Positions 52,993 to 62,694 of a stretch of 64,000 bases of DNA are shown piece after piece. The DNA is from Burkholderiaceae bacterium (GTDB lineage Bacteria; Pseudomonadota; Gammaproteobacteria; Burkholderiales; Burkholderiaceae_C): assembly GCA_022072045.1 (NCBI GenBank), contig JAJVIL010000003.1:1-64000 (forward strand). Direction: 5' to 3'. The translations under genes and the position numbers were made by a program. Every line of letters starts with the position of its first letter. Positions within the stretch are counted from its first letter, which is position 1. Under the pieces are notes generated by a model that did no database searches, was not told the origin of the DNA, and saw only the letters and a list, made by a program, of their open reading frames with translations.

Positions 52993-55191
52993 CTATTGGA
53001 TCGACGAACGCCGATATCCGAGCGCGCGCAGCACGGTACTCGCAAACGCCCGCGAAAGGGCGAGGCAACCTCGCAGCCGACGTGGGTCATGGGCAAGAAG
53101 GCTCCAACGCACACCGCGCTGGGTCATCCAGTCGATCTTGTACCGGTCGTCGCCCGAGAGGTAGTCGACGATGCGCACGTTGTCCTTCTCGATCGAGCGC
53201 CGCATCAGGTGAGCGGTGAGCAGCGTACCGGGCGATAGAGACTTGTACCGCTCGTCGTAGGCGAGCTTGAAGATCTCGGCCCGGTCGCCGACAACGAGCC
53301 ACAGTTGTGCCGCGATCGGCACCTCGCCGAGCCAGGCCACTCCCAGCCGCAGGCCGCCACGTCGCACGGCCATTCGCATCAAGTCGCGCACGAATTCCGG
53401 GTAGCGCTCGCTGCGCTTCCAGCTCGCGGCATAAACGGCCTCGTAGGCCAAAATCCCCGCACCCAGGCGTTCGTCCGAGTCGATGACCTCGATCCGTCCC
53501 CCGCCTGCTTCGAAGCGCTGGGTCGCGCGTGATACGGTGTTGCGAACTCGGCCGGGCCGAGCCGCCAGGTACTGCGACCAACCGACATCCTGTGCCCGCG
53601 GCCAGACCCAGTTCACGAGCCGGGGATCCTGCAAGACGACGAAGCCCTCGTTCGCCAGCGCCTCGTGTAGCAACATATAGGCTTGCGACGCTTGATCCAT
53701 CGGCGCGAGTTCGACGCTCGCCGTCTGCGGCCAGTGCTCGCGCATCTTGCGTATCAGCGGTCGCAGATCTTGCGCCTTGAGCCACGGTGCGATCGGCGGC
53801 TCGAACTTCGCCGTGTAGAAATTGGCCAGCGCTTGCGCGCGCGTGCCATCGCGTTGCAGCGGCAGCGCCGCCACCGGCACACCATTGCGTCGCAGCACGA
53901 AGATCGCACAATCGCTTCGTGCAAAGCAGTGGCGCTGCAGCATGGCGAACCACTCGGCGCTGGCCTGGAGTCCGTGCGCGGGTACAAGGCCGTCGAAGAT
54001 CCTCACCACATCGGGCGGCATTTCGGCCAGTTGGGTCAGGCAATCCACCGGGGAGTCGTCTCGCGAGCACGCAGGCGCGGATCGGCGGTGCAATTGATGC
54101 AGGCAATGCGCCGTGTGCGCCGCTGCGCCGACCGGTCCGGCGCGATACAGCCGCAAGTCGTAGATGCAGCGCGAGCCGGTGGCCCATGAGAGCTGGTCTG
54201 CACTCGCGTCGGTGTAGAACTCGACAGCATGCCCGCTGCCGTTATCGTGCGCGACCCGCAAGACCTCGGCCAGCAGCAGGCGGCCCGGTGCGTATTTGCG
54301 CAGGCCTTCGTCGAAGGTTGTCTTGAGGATGACCGTCATGTGCTCGCTGCGCATCAGCAGCCGCGACGCCGCGAGCGTGTCGCCGACCCACATTTCGTGC
54401 ACCGACGCCTGCCCGCGCTGTGCGGCCGCAACGAGCAGGTCGCTGTAGAAGCGCGTCTGCGTGCTGCCCGGCTCCAGCGCAGTGCCAGCGGCGCCTTTCC
54501 ACCCGCGGTGCTCCAAATTCGCGTAGCGCACCACGGCTGCCTGCACGCCTGGCGGCTCCTCGATCGCCACGTAGCGGGCCGACTGTGCGTCCGACTCGAT
54601 CGTGTTCGCATAGCGGCGCAGGTTCTTGCGCAGGCTGCCCGAGCGGCTTGCCATGTATCCGGCGAAACCTTCCTGCACGACGACGGCCATGGTCCTGGCG
54701 TGGTGCTGGCGGAACGACGGGCCCGAGCCGGCGAGGAGGCCGGAGACACACGGGTCGATGCACATCAGATCAAGCATGGCGGCATGGCCTGGCAAGGCCT
54801 CGAGCAGGCCGGAAGGCGCTGCCTCGTCGCAGATGAGCAGGCAGCCAAGCTGCGCTTGCGGAGGCCGGAAGGTCGTCCAGACCCAACGCGAACGCGGGAG
54901 CAGAATGCACATTGCCTCGGCGATGCCGCCCACCTCGAGCACGCACAGGTGCTCGGAGCCGTCGCCGAAGTGCCGCAGCAGCCCATCGACGAACAACCCC
55001 GACAGCATCGGGTGGCTGTCGAATCGCCGGGCATTGAGCTCGTCCCACGCTGTCAAGTGCGACCCCAGCGTTCTCGACAATGGGCGCACAACCCAGCGTC
55101 GTCGCACTGCCGCTTCGGCGCTTGCGGCCTTCGCCGTCGCAGCCGTTCGCGCCACCTGCGGTCGCCCAGCGGAAATGCTTTCAGGTTTCAT
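52993..55191 (-). CDS. Tandem-domain FemAB/GNAT_6-like acyltransferase
   Basis: 732 aa from MKPESISAGR; two similar halves each with CelD/FemAB-like features (SLRKNLRRYANTIE...YANLEHRGWKG...FYSDLL...YTDASADQLSWATG and GRVRNTVSRATQRFEAGGG...YEAVYAASWKRSERYPEFVRDLMRMA...YLSGDDRYKIDW). Confidence 0.75.
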   Translation of the reverse strand: MKPESISAGRPQVARTAATAKAASAEAAVRRRWVVRPLSRTLGSHLTAWDELNARRFDSHPMLSGLFVDGLLRHFGDGSEHLCVLEVGGIAEAMCILLPRSRWVWTTFRPPQAQLGCLLICDEAAPSGLLEALPGHAAMLDLMCIDPCVSGLLAGSGPSFRQHHARTMAVVVQEGFAGYMASRSGSLRKNLRRYANTIESDAQSARYVAIEEPPGVQAAVVRYANLEHRGWKGAAGTALEPGSTQTRFYSDLLVAAAQRGQASVHEMWVGDTLAASRLLMRSEHMTVILKTTFDEGLRKYAPGRLLLAEVLRVAHDNGSGHAVEFYTDASADQLSWATGSRCIYDLRLYRAGPVGAAAHTAHCLHQLHRRSAPACSRDDSPVDCLTQLAEMPPDVVRIFDGLVPAHGLQASAEWFAMLQRHCFARSDCAIFVLRRNGVPVAALPLQRDGTRAQALANFYTAKFEPPIAPWLKAQDLRPLIRKMREHWPQTASVELAPMDQASQAYMLLHEALANEGFVVLQDPRLVNWVWPRAQDVGWSQYLAARPGRVRNTVSRATQRFEAGGGRIEVIDSDERLGAGILAYEAVYAASWKRSERYPEFVRDLMRMAVRRGGLRLGVAWLGEVPIAAQLWLVVGDRAEIFKLAYDERYKSLSPGTLLTAHLMRRSIEKDNVRIVDYLSGDDRYKIDWMTQRGVRWSLLAHDPRRLRGCLALSRAFASTVLRALGYRRSSIQ

Positions 55192-56353
55192 CGATCGAGC
55201 CAGGCGCATCCACCTCGAAGGTCTGCAGCAGAATGTCGGTGATGCAATCCACATCATGGTCCGACAGATCCTGGTGACACCCGATCTGAAGCACATGGTG
55301 GGCCCATGCGGGCCCGCTGTCGCCCGGAATCAGCGGAGTGCCGGGCCAGCAACGATTCCAGCGGTAGACGGGCACGCCGGCGCCGCGCAAAGCGAGGTAG
55401 CCAGGGTCTGGCTGCCGCACCCACAGCGGGAACACATAAGGTGCGCAGTGGCTCGGGAGGGCGGGCAGCAGCGGGTGCATCGCGCGGCTTGCCCCTAGCC
55501 GCTCGACCAGGTGCGCGTAGTGGCGCCGACGCCGTTCGACGATGCGCTCGCGCGGCAGCCATCGAGCCAGCCAGCTACTCGGGCGCGTGATGCGACGGTG
55601 CGCCAAAGCGACGTCCAGCTTGGATGCCACCGCGTCGATGCGATCTTCGTCGCCTGGCTCCGCAACGAACGGCCGCCTGCCACGTACCCGGCGCACCAGG
55701 CCCAAACCAGCCATGACGGCAAATCCGGCTCCTCGCAGGCGGCCATACCGTGCGCCCAGTTCGATGGTGTTCAAGGCGGATTTCAAGTCGGCGGTGAAAG
55801 ACCGCTTCGACAATGCAGGCAAGACGAATGGGTGGTTTGGAACGAGACAACCACCGTCGTCCACAGGCAGGAACTTCTTGAGGCTGCCGATCGCAAAGGC
55901 GCCCCAGCGGCCAACGGGCTGGCCAGCCGCCAATCCGAACAGCGCATGCGCGCAGTCTTCGATCAGTGCGATGCTGCGCTCGCGACACCAGGCAGCCACT
56001 GGTTCCATCGGCTGGGGTAGCCCGAAGAAGTGCACTGCCACCATCGCCTTGACATCGTGCAGGCTCTGTCTCGACAGCCAGTCGAGATCCGGCGCGCCGC
56101 TCTCCGTCAGCGGGTAGAACAGCGGCTGCGCACCCAAGGTCTGGACCGGGGCGACCATTGTCGGGCAGTGATAGGTCGGCACCAGCACCCGCTGGCCCAA
56201 GGATGTGTCGAGCGCCTCGAGCGCCAGCAGGATCGCTGCGCTACCGCTGCTCGTCAGGACAACCTGCTGCCGGTCGAGCAGCGACGGAACGCTGGCCGCT
56301 CGCGCGCCCTCGAGCGCCGACCAGCCCATCACCGGCAGGCGCGGCAGAGGCAT
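55181..56353 (-). CDS. DegT/DnrJ/EryC1/StrS-type aminotransferase
   Basis: VVLTSSGSAAILLALEALDTSLGQRVLVPTYHCPTMVAPVQTLGAQPLFYPL, IALIEDCAHALFG, AIGSLKKFLPVDDGGCLVP (PLP lysine region). Confidence 0.85.
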   Translation of the reverse strand: MPLPRLPVMGWSALEGARAASVPSLLDRQQVVLTSSGSAAILLALEALDTSLGQRVLVPTYHCPTMVAPVQTLGAQPLFYPLTESGAPDLDWLSRQSLHDVKAMVAVHFFGLPQPMEPVAAWCRERSIALIEDCAHALFGLAAGQPVGRWGAFAIGSLKKFLPVDDGGCLVPNHPFVLPALSKRSFTADLKSALNTIELGARYGRLRGAGFAVMAGLGLVRRVRGRRPFVAEPGDEDRIDAVASKLDVALAHRRITRPSSWLARWLPRERIVERRRRHYAHLVERLGASRAMHPLLPALPSHCAPYVFPLWVRQPDPGYLALRGAGVPVYRWNRCWPGTPLIPGDSGPAWAHHVLQIGCHQDLSDHDVDCITDILLQTFEVDAPGSIDET

Positions 56354-56744
56354 TGCTGAACGGCGGCAGTGGGTTTGAAGTGAGGCTGGAGGCAAGCGCC
56401 GGCCGACCAACATTGAAGGGCAGTCACGCTGAGGTGCACGGGAGGCCCACTCGCCGGACCTCAGGGGATCGAGGCCCCCTCGGGCCTGCTGGCCGCTGCC
56501 CCGAGGTGGACTAGGCTCGGCGGCGCTGAATCCTTAAAGTGCCGTGTGCTCGCCCTGCACGATTCCTTTTGCTGACAATCGGGAAATTGTAAGGGTGGGC
56601 TCTGTGCAGCCAATCCCTGAACGCAGGGAAGTCGATCCAGGGGTGTTTCAGGCGGACACGAGCCGTAGCCGTTTTGATCCGGAGCCTGCTTCCGCTGCCG
56701 ATAGACTGCACCAGAATCACCAGTTGAAGCTGGAGCCTCCCACA

Positions 56745-58394
56745 ATGCAACGCATCAGCCGGCGCACGGCCATCAAGGGCGTGGTCGCGTCCGCTTCGGG
56801 TTTGCTGAGCGGATGCGGCGGCGGTAGCAGCGAGGCCGCGCGCGAAGAAGGTGCCGGCGGGCCTGCGCCATCGCCATCGCCTTCACCGCCACCGCCACCG
56901 CCACCGCCACCGCCACCGCCACCGCCACCGCCTTCCCCATCTCCGCCTCCGCCTCCGCCTGCAACCGACATCCGCCTAGTCGGCCCGGACATGGCCCCCT
57001 TGGGCCAGAGTTCGGCGCCCTTCACGGTGTCGCTGTGGCCGGCCAACTCGATGGTGGGATCCCCAGTGATGGTGTCAGCCGGCGACGGCGGCGCCGGTGG
57101 CACCTTTGCGCCGGCATCAGTGATGCTTTCGACAGCGTCGCCCAGTGCCAGCTTGTCCTACACGGCGGCAAGGTTAGGTACGGTCAGCGTAGCCATCAAC
57201 AACAACGCCGGGTTGTCAAACCCGGCCCAGCGCACACTGTCGATTGTTTCGCTTCCCCCCTGGGCAGCGAATGCGCGCTCGGGCACCTGGGTCGAGGTGC
57301 CGATGGCGGCCACGCTGTCGTCGGTCGACCCGAGCAGGTCGTCCCAATACAACCCGAGGTACCCCAGCGCACCGGAGTGGAGCGGTTCCGGCGGCCAGAG
57401 CATGATCGTCACGGCCTGGTGCGGAGCGGCCTACGACGAGGCCACCGATACCATGTGGCTCGGAGTCGGCGGTGGCCACCGCGACTATGCCGGCAACGAG
57501 GTCTATCGCTGCGGCTTCTTCGATTCCGCGCCGACGTGGGAGATGGTGCGGCCGCCGTCGGGCGCGGTCGGCAATCTGCTCACGACCAATGACGGAAGGG
57601 AATCGACGGGTCTGTATGCAGACGGCCGCCCCCGCGCTGTGCACACCTACAACAAGTGGGTGTATGTACCGGGCGTGGGGCCAGTGCTGGGCGTTCACGG
57701 GAACACCTCTTACAGCGCCGCGGCCGGCAGGACGTGGAGTGTCTTCATCGATCCGACAACGGGTGAGGCGTCGTTCACCGTCGATCACAGCATTGCTGGT
57801 ATCGCTACAGCCATGGGTGCCTGCTACGATCAGTCTAGGCACGCGATCTGGCTGGCGCCGTCCAACACCTCAACGATCTACCGCTACAACATCCCCACGA
57901 GTGGCGGAGCACACACTGGTTCGGCGGCGAGGGCAATCGGCAGTGGCGGCATGTCGCGCTACTACACGTCCCTGACGTACTTGCCTGGGCACGATTGCTT
58001 GCTGGTCGGGCAGAGCGACGAGGATTCAACATCTGGGAGCTGGCGGGTGTTCGACTGCGCGACCGGCGTTGCGTACTCGCCAACGTTCAATGGCAGCGCC
58101 CCGATGGGCGGTGGCAATGGCAAGACCCAGCCGCGTTGGGTTCCAGCCCTTGGGGCGGTATGCGCTTGGCACAACTCGAGCAACACGACACAGATCACCA
58201 AGCTGACCCCGGGCGCCGATCCGCGCACTGGCGCCTGGACTGTTTCCGCGCTGCCCGTGTCGAGCTCGAATGCCGTGACGCCGAGCGGGCGTGTCAGTCA
58301 AGGTACCTACGGCCGCTTCGCGTACTCGCCGCGCCTCGGTGGATTCTTAGTGTTCAGTTCGACCAGCGGTTCGACCTACTTCTACAAGATCTAA
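56745..58394 (+). CDS. Twin-arginine/lipobox secreted protein with Pro-rich linker and beta-propeller-like C-terminal domain
   Basis: MQRISRRTAIKGVVASASGLLSGCGGGSS, PAPSPSPSPPPPPPPPPPPPPPPPSPSPPPPPPA linker; repeated beta-rich segments in C-terminal domain. Start at 56745. Confidence 0.7.
   Translation: MQRISRRTAIKGVVASASGLLSGCGGGSSEAAREEGAGGPAPSPSPSPPPPPPPPPPPPPPPPSPSPPPPPPATDIRLVGPDMAPLGQSSAPFTVSLWPANSMVGSPVMVSAGDGGAGGTFAPASVMLSTASPSASLSYTAARLGTVSVAINNNAGLSNPAQRTLSIVSLPPWAANARSGTWVEVPMAATLSSVDPSRSSQYNPRYPSAPEWSGSGGQSMIVTAWCGAAYDEATDTMWLGVGGGHRDYAGNEVYRCGFFDSAPTWEMVRPPSGAVGNLLTTNDGRESTGLYADGRPRAVHTYNKWVYVPGVGPVLGVHGNTSYSAAAGRTWSVFIDPTTGEASFTVDHSIAGIATAMGACYDQSRHAIWLAPSNTSTIYRYNIPTSGGAHTGSAARAIGSGGMSRYYTSLTYLPGHDCLLVGQSDEDSTSGSWRVFDCATGVAYSPTFNGSAPMGGGNGKTQPRWVPALGAVCAWHNSSNTTQITKLTPGADPRTGAWTVSALPVSSSNAVTPSGRVSQGTYGRFAYSPRLGGFLVFSSTSGSTYFYKI
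56884..56931 (+). repeat. Hexanucleotide tandem repeat (CACCGC)x8, encoding poly-Pro
   Basis: Eight uninterrupted copies of CACCGC, followed at 56941-56958 by CTCCGC x3. Confidence 0.95.
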
Positions 58395-59663
58395 TAGTCG
58401 ACCACTTGGCGAGCGCAACACTTCTTGCGCAACCCCGGCCGCGCGCCTCGCGTTGCCGGCCCAATGGAATTGCCGTTCCGCGACCGCGTCGCGGGCGGCT
58501 GCCCCGAGCCGCGCGCAATGTGCGGGGTTATCGACCAGCGCTTCGATCGCGGCCTCCAGGCTGCCCTGGCGGTCCGGTTGGTACATCTCGCAATCGATGC
58601 CTCTGCGCAGCACTTCATGGTGGTTGGGCTGGTCGGGGGCGACGATGGCCTTGCCGAGTGCCATGTACTCGAACAAGCACAATGGCGAGGCGTAAGGAAC
58701 GAGTGCGGTCTGCAGCGCCACGTCGAATGACGCCGCGACGGCCGGCACTTGCTGCCTGGGCAGCACTCCCGTGAAGTGCAGCTTGTGTGCCACACCGAGC
58801 CGGCGGGCCTGCCCCTCCAGTTGCGGCCTGACCACGCCGTCGCCCACCACGAGCAATACGGCCTGATCGCGCTCGGGGCGGCGCGCGAGCCAGTCGACGA
58901 TTCTGTCGAGCTGGTCCCATTCGCGGACGAAGCCGATGAAGCCGATCACTGTGCGCCCTGCGAGGCCGAGCTTGGCCTTCGCCTGGGCGGAGGTCGGCAG
59001 CCTCTGGAAGTTCTTCGGGTCGATGGCATTGGGAATGACGGTCACACGTTCGCGCGGCACGCCGATTTCGACCAGCATCTCGCCCAGCACCTGGGTCACT
59101 GGAAACACTCGCGCCGCACCGGTCAGCGTGTAGCGCTCGACAAGGCGGGCAAGCCAGCCAAGTTTCAGCTTGCCGTAGCGTTGCTTCTCAATCACGTAAG
59201 GCGCGTTGACTTCCAGCAGCAGAGGTACCCGGGTACGCCGGCTCACCCACACACCAGCCGGCTGATAGAGCGCGTAACGTTCGTAGATCACGTCGGGCTC
59301 GAAACTCGCCACTGCGCGACGCAGGCGGCGGTAAGCCACGAGTGCGTACGCGGCTTCGGCCATCTCGTAGACGGCCGCCGGCAGCACGGTCTTGAGCACG
59401 CCCACCCAGCCCGGGCTGCCGCTTTTGCCGCTATCGGACTTGTGCAATTCGGGTCCGACCACGAGCACCTCGGCGCCGATCGCGCGCAGCGCGCCGACCA
59501 TTTCTTCGATGTGCGTGAACTGGCCGTCGCTCGATGCGATGCGGTGGTGATACAGCACCCGCAGCGCCTTGCCGGGGCTGCGCTCGGCTTGTTGCGGGCC
59601 GGATGTCGGGTCGGCTGTCGCGCATGACGGACCTGGCAAGGCAGACCTCAGGGTATCCAGCAT
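58347..59663 (-). CDS. Glycosyltransferase family 4
   Basis: RVLYHHRIASSDGQFTHIEEMVGALRAIGAEVLVVGPEL, VTVIPNAIDPKNFQ, SPLCLFEYMALGKAIVAPDQPNHHEVL; start MLDTLRSALPG at 59663. Confidence 0.9.
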   Translation of the reverse strand: MLDTLRSALPGPSCATADPTSGPQQAERSPGKALRVLYHHRIASSDGQFTHIEEMVGALRAIGAEVLVVGPELHKSDSGKSGSPGWVGVLKTVLPAAVYEMAEAAYALVAYRRLRRAVASFEPDVIYERYALYQPAGVWVSRRTRVPLLLEVNAPYVIEKQRYGKLKLGWLARLVERYTLTGAARVFPVTQVLGEMLVEIGVPRERVTVIPNAIDPKNFQRLPTSAQAKAKLGLAGRTVIGFIGFVREWDQLDRIVDWLARRPERDQAVLLVVGDGVVRPQLEGQARRLGVAHKLHFTGVLPRQQVPAVAASFDVALQTALVPYASPLCLFEYMALGKAIVAPDQPNHHEVLRRGIDCEMYQPDRQGSLEAAIEALVDNPAHCARLGAAARDAVAERQFHWAGNARRAAGVAQEVLRSPSGRLLDLVEVGRTAGRTEH

Positions 59664-59793
59664 TTCGCGTCGTGTGATCGGTGGGAAGGCGCGTGCAATC
59701 TGCAGATGGCGCGCCGAAGCGTAGCAGTTTTGCCCCCGGGCGCGCATCGTCCACCTGGGTGCCGGTGGTGCAGGTGACGAGCACGCTCGACAG

Positions 59794-60642
59794 TCACACG
59801 CCTGAGGGCACCAGGACCCTGAGTGCGCTCGCCCACAAAGCTGCGGCCACTGCCAGACCTCGAGCCGTGAAGTGGCACTCGTCATTGCGCATCTTGCCGC
59901 CGATGGCGTCGGTGTCCGGCCCCACGACCACGTTGCTGTGCGACGAGGCGACGTTGGCAATCGCCGAGCGGATGGCATCGGACGGCCCGGCTGTACCGCA
60001 ACGGCTGGACAGCGCGGCTACGAACGGCGCCTCGATGCCCGAGCTACGGATGATGGACAGCAGGGCTTCCAGGCCTCGCGCGTATTCGTCTTGCGGCGTG
60101 CCTAGCCGCGCATCTGCTTCACCTTGCTGCCACACGATGAGATCGGGGCGCATTCGCGCAGAGACGCTGTCGGCCAGCAGGTGCTGCAGCGCGGCGCGCA
60201 ACGGGCTGGTTGTGTGCGTCCAATCAGCGATCGACGTCGATTCCACTGCCAGCGGCATGAAGACGATCTCGCGCGTGTAGCCGATAGCGTGCATTTTCTC
60301 GGCCACCTGGGTCCACAGACTGCGATGTCTGCCGGTGGCACCGGGCAGTGGGTCGCCCACGCGCGCGCATTCGCGGCCGTTGGAGATCAGCACCCATGTC
60401 GATGACGTCGGTGGGGGAGGTTGCTCCTCCGCGCCGTGGTTGCCCGCGTTCGATTGGCCGAGCACCAGGATCACCAATCGCCCGGTGCCTGGCGGCGGGC
60501 ATGGCCGTACGCCGATGGCAGGAAAGGGCACGCGTTGATCGAGCCGGGCAAGCAGCGCACGCTCGGCACGCCAGTGCTGCGTGACGAGCCACGCGCCGGC
60601 GGCGAACGCCAGCACCGCGACCCCCGCGAACACCCGGCTCAC
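59794..60642 (-). CDS. SGNH/sialate O-acetylesterase-like hydrolase
   Basis: LVILVLGQSNAGNHG block, DLIVWQQGEADA, DECHFTARGLAVAA; N-terminal signal/anchor; GTG start overlapping the upstream TGA (GTGA). Confidence 0.78.
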   Translation of the reverse strand: MSRVFAGVAVLAFAAGAWLVTQHWRAERALLARLDQRVPFPAIGVRPCPPPGTGRLVILVLGQSNAGNHGAEEQPPPPTSSTWVLISNGRECARVGDPLPGATGRHRSLWTQVAEKMHAIGYTREIVFMPLAVESTSIADWTHTTSPLRAALQHLLADSVSARMRPDLIVWQQGEADARLGTPQDEYARGLEALLSIIRSSGIEAPFVAALSSRCGTAGPSDAIRSAIANVASSHSNVVVGPDTDAIGGKMRNDECHFTARGLAVAAALWASALRVLVPSGV

Positions 60643-61724
60643 CTTCGCGATGTTTCGCAGCGGCGCTTGTACAGGCCCCGTATGGCCGCCAGCGCCGGCT
60701 TTTCGACTGCTGTCGAAAGCATCCACGCCACCACCAGGATAAGCCCCAAGGTCGCCAGCGCGGCGAAGTCGAAGGTCCATCCGGCCGCCAGCAGGCCGCG
60801 CTGAATGACCCAACCGACGTTCTCGTGGATGAGATACAGCGGATACGAAATCGTGCCGAGAAACACGACAACAGGGTGATTCAGCGCAGCGACGCGTCCT
60901 GCCGCAGCGACCCATACTGCCCAGGCCAGGCCGACCGCAAGCACACCGAGCATGGGCCCCTCGACGATCGCGATGCACAGCACCGCGGCGACCGCCGTGC
61001 CCCAGGCCAGCCCCGCAGCGCTACCGTCCGGACGGAGCAGCCTGTACACGCTGATTCCCAGCGAGAACCAGGCGATGTAGGGCAGGATCAGAATGCGCGA
61101 GACCGTCCACGAGAGCTCGATGCCGCCCCAAGCGAAGGCCAGGTGATAGACCAGCCGCAGCGTCAACAGCATCCACAGGGCCCAGTAGATTCGCGACATC
61201 CAGCCCAGGCTGTACAGCAGCAGCATCCAGACATAGAAGAGCATCTCGACCTCGAGCGTCCAGTACACGCCGTCGACATGCGGAATCCGCAGGAAGCCGT
61301 GGATCATCAGCAAGTTGCCCACCGCCTGCAGCAGCGAAACTTCCTTGCCCGGTAGGCCGAACACGCTGACCGTCGCGAAAGTGATCGCAACCGCAGCCCA
61401 GTAGGTGGGGAACAGTCGCGAAAACCGTGAGACCACGAAATCCATCGGGCGTCGTGTCTTCTCGAGGGTCATGAAGATCACGAACCCGCTGATGATGAAG
61501 AACAGGTTGACACCCAGATAGCCCAGCGGAAACGACACCGAAGGCGCAGAGTCTTGGGGATACAGCTGCGTGAATCGGGTGGTGTAGTGGAACAACACGA
61601 CCGCCAGCGCCGCGATGCCGCGCAGTGCATCCACAGCGAGGAGGCGCGACTCGACGCGCCCGCGCGCCATCGGCGCCGGGGCGCTCGGAGCCAGAACTTG
61701 GGCGGTGCCAGCGTCAGGCGGCAT
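60639..61724 (-). CDS. Acyltransferase family 3 (OafA/NodX-like)
   Basis: LLAVDALRGIAALAVVLFHYTTRF, YLGVNLFFIISGFVIFMTLEKTRRPMDFVVSRFSRLFPTYW; multiple TM segments. Confidence 0.92.
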   Translation of the reverse strand: MPPDAGTAQVLAPSAPAPMARGRVESRLLAVDALRGIAALAVVLFHYTTRFTQLYPQDSAPSVSFPLGYLGVNLFFIISGFVIFMTLEKTRRPMDFVVSRFSRLFPTYWAAVAITFATVSVFGLPGKEVSLLQAVGNLLMIHGFLRIPHVDGVYWTLEVEMLFYVWMLLLYSLGWMSRIYWALWMLLTLRLVYHLAFAWGGIELSWTVSRILILPYIAWFSLGISVYRLLRPDGSAAGLAWGTAVAAVLCIAIVEGPMLGVLAVGLAWAVWVAAAGRVAALNHPVVVFLGTISYPLYLIHENVGWVIQRGLLAAGWTFDFAALATLGLILVVAWMLSTAVEKPALAAIRGLYKRRCETSRR

Positions 61725-61824
61725 GACTCACCGGTTGGGCCGAGGGGTCCCTTCGGCCGCATCGGGCTTCGATTGAACACCGTCGCCCCAGTGGCGGCAA
61801 CCCCGGCAACATGGGGTTGGCAGT

Positions 61825-62694
61825 TCAGCCGCCGGCAAGCAGCCGTCGAGCGCTCGGCGCTGCGATCTGCCGCAGCCAAGCGACGGTGGCGGCGCCGACA
61901 GCGTCGCGCCAATCCGCGCGCGAGAACGTGTGATCCGCGCCACGCAGGTCGAAGCGCTTGACGTTGGTGCGCGTCAGCGCACCGCGCCATTCGGTGGAAG
62001 CTCGGGTCGCCTCGACGAACTCGCTGGCTGTCATGTCGTCGCCACTGAGCACCAGCAGGATGTCGCCGCCGAACGACATCCAGCCGTGTGCCATTCGGAT
62101 GCTGAAGTGGGCACGCGCAGCAGGCGCAAGTTCGCGCCGCGATCGTACGGTTTCGATGAAGCCGCGCCAGGCGGGACCCCAGCCCTTGCCTGTCAGCCGT
62201 TGCCGCCAGAACTCGCCTTGCAGCAACCGGCGCCAGTAGTAGTGGCGCAATTGGGTGCGCGCGAGAGTGGCCTCGGTGCGCACCCAGGGATTGGCCAGCG
62301 CCAGGCCGTGGACGGCGGGATCACGGCGCGCGTTCATGTACAGCAGGGCTGCCGACGCGCCGTCGCACAGACCCCACAAGACGACCCGCTGCACCGTCGG
62401 CACGCGCGCCTGCAACTCGGCGACTGCGGCGCGGATATCGTCGTCGAGCTGCTCGAACGAGCGTGGGCTGCCGCTGCTGTCGCCCATGCCGCGGCAATCG
62501 AAGCGAAGGGCCGGGAACCCGCCATCGGCCAGCGCGCGCGCGAGGTGAACGAACTGACGGTGGCTGCCGGCGCGGTACTGCGGACCACCGACGACGATCA
62601 CCACGCCGAGGTCCGACGCGGGTTGCTCGGGGCAGTGAAGAATGCCGAGCAACTGCTCGCCCTGGCAGATGAAGCTCACGGCGTGTTCGGTCAC
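61825..62694 (-). CDS. Alpha/beta hydrolase 1, exosortase A system-associated (TIGR03100-like)
   Basis: LLGILHCPEQPASDLGVVIVVGGPQYRAGSHRQFVHLARALADGGFPALRFDCRGMGDSSG; GTG start at 62694 overlapping next gene. Confidence 0.87.
   Translation of the reverse strand: MTEHAVSFICQGEQLLGILHCPEQPASDLGVVIVVGGPQYRAGSHRQFVHLARALADGGFPALRFDCRGMGDSSGSPRSFEQLDDDIRAAVAELQARVPTVQRVVLWGLCDGASAALLYMNARRDPAVHGLALANPWVRTEATLARTQLRHYYWRRLLQGEFWRQRLTGKGWGPAWRGFIETVRSRRELAPAARAHFSIRMAHGWMSFGGDILLVLSGDDMTASEFVEATRASTEWRGALTRTNVKRFDLRGADHTFSRADWRDAVGAATVAWLRQIAAPSARRLLAGG

Noticed and set aside
56884-56958. Possible CRISPR-like array
   Set aside because: Simple tandem hexanucleotide with no spacers; lies in frame inside a coding region.
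56773-56964. Minus-strand ORF with (AV)n repeats
   Set aside because: Produced by the CACCGC hexanucleotide read in antisense; not independent evidence of a gene.
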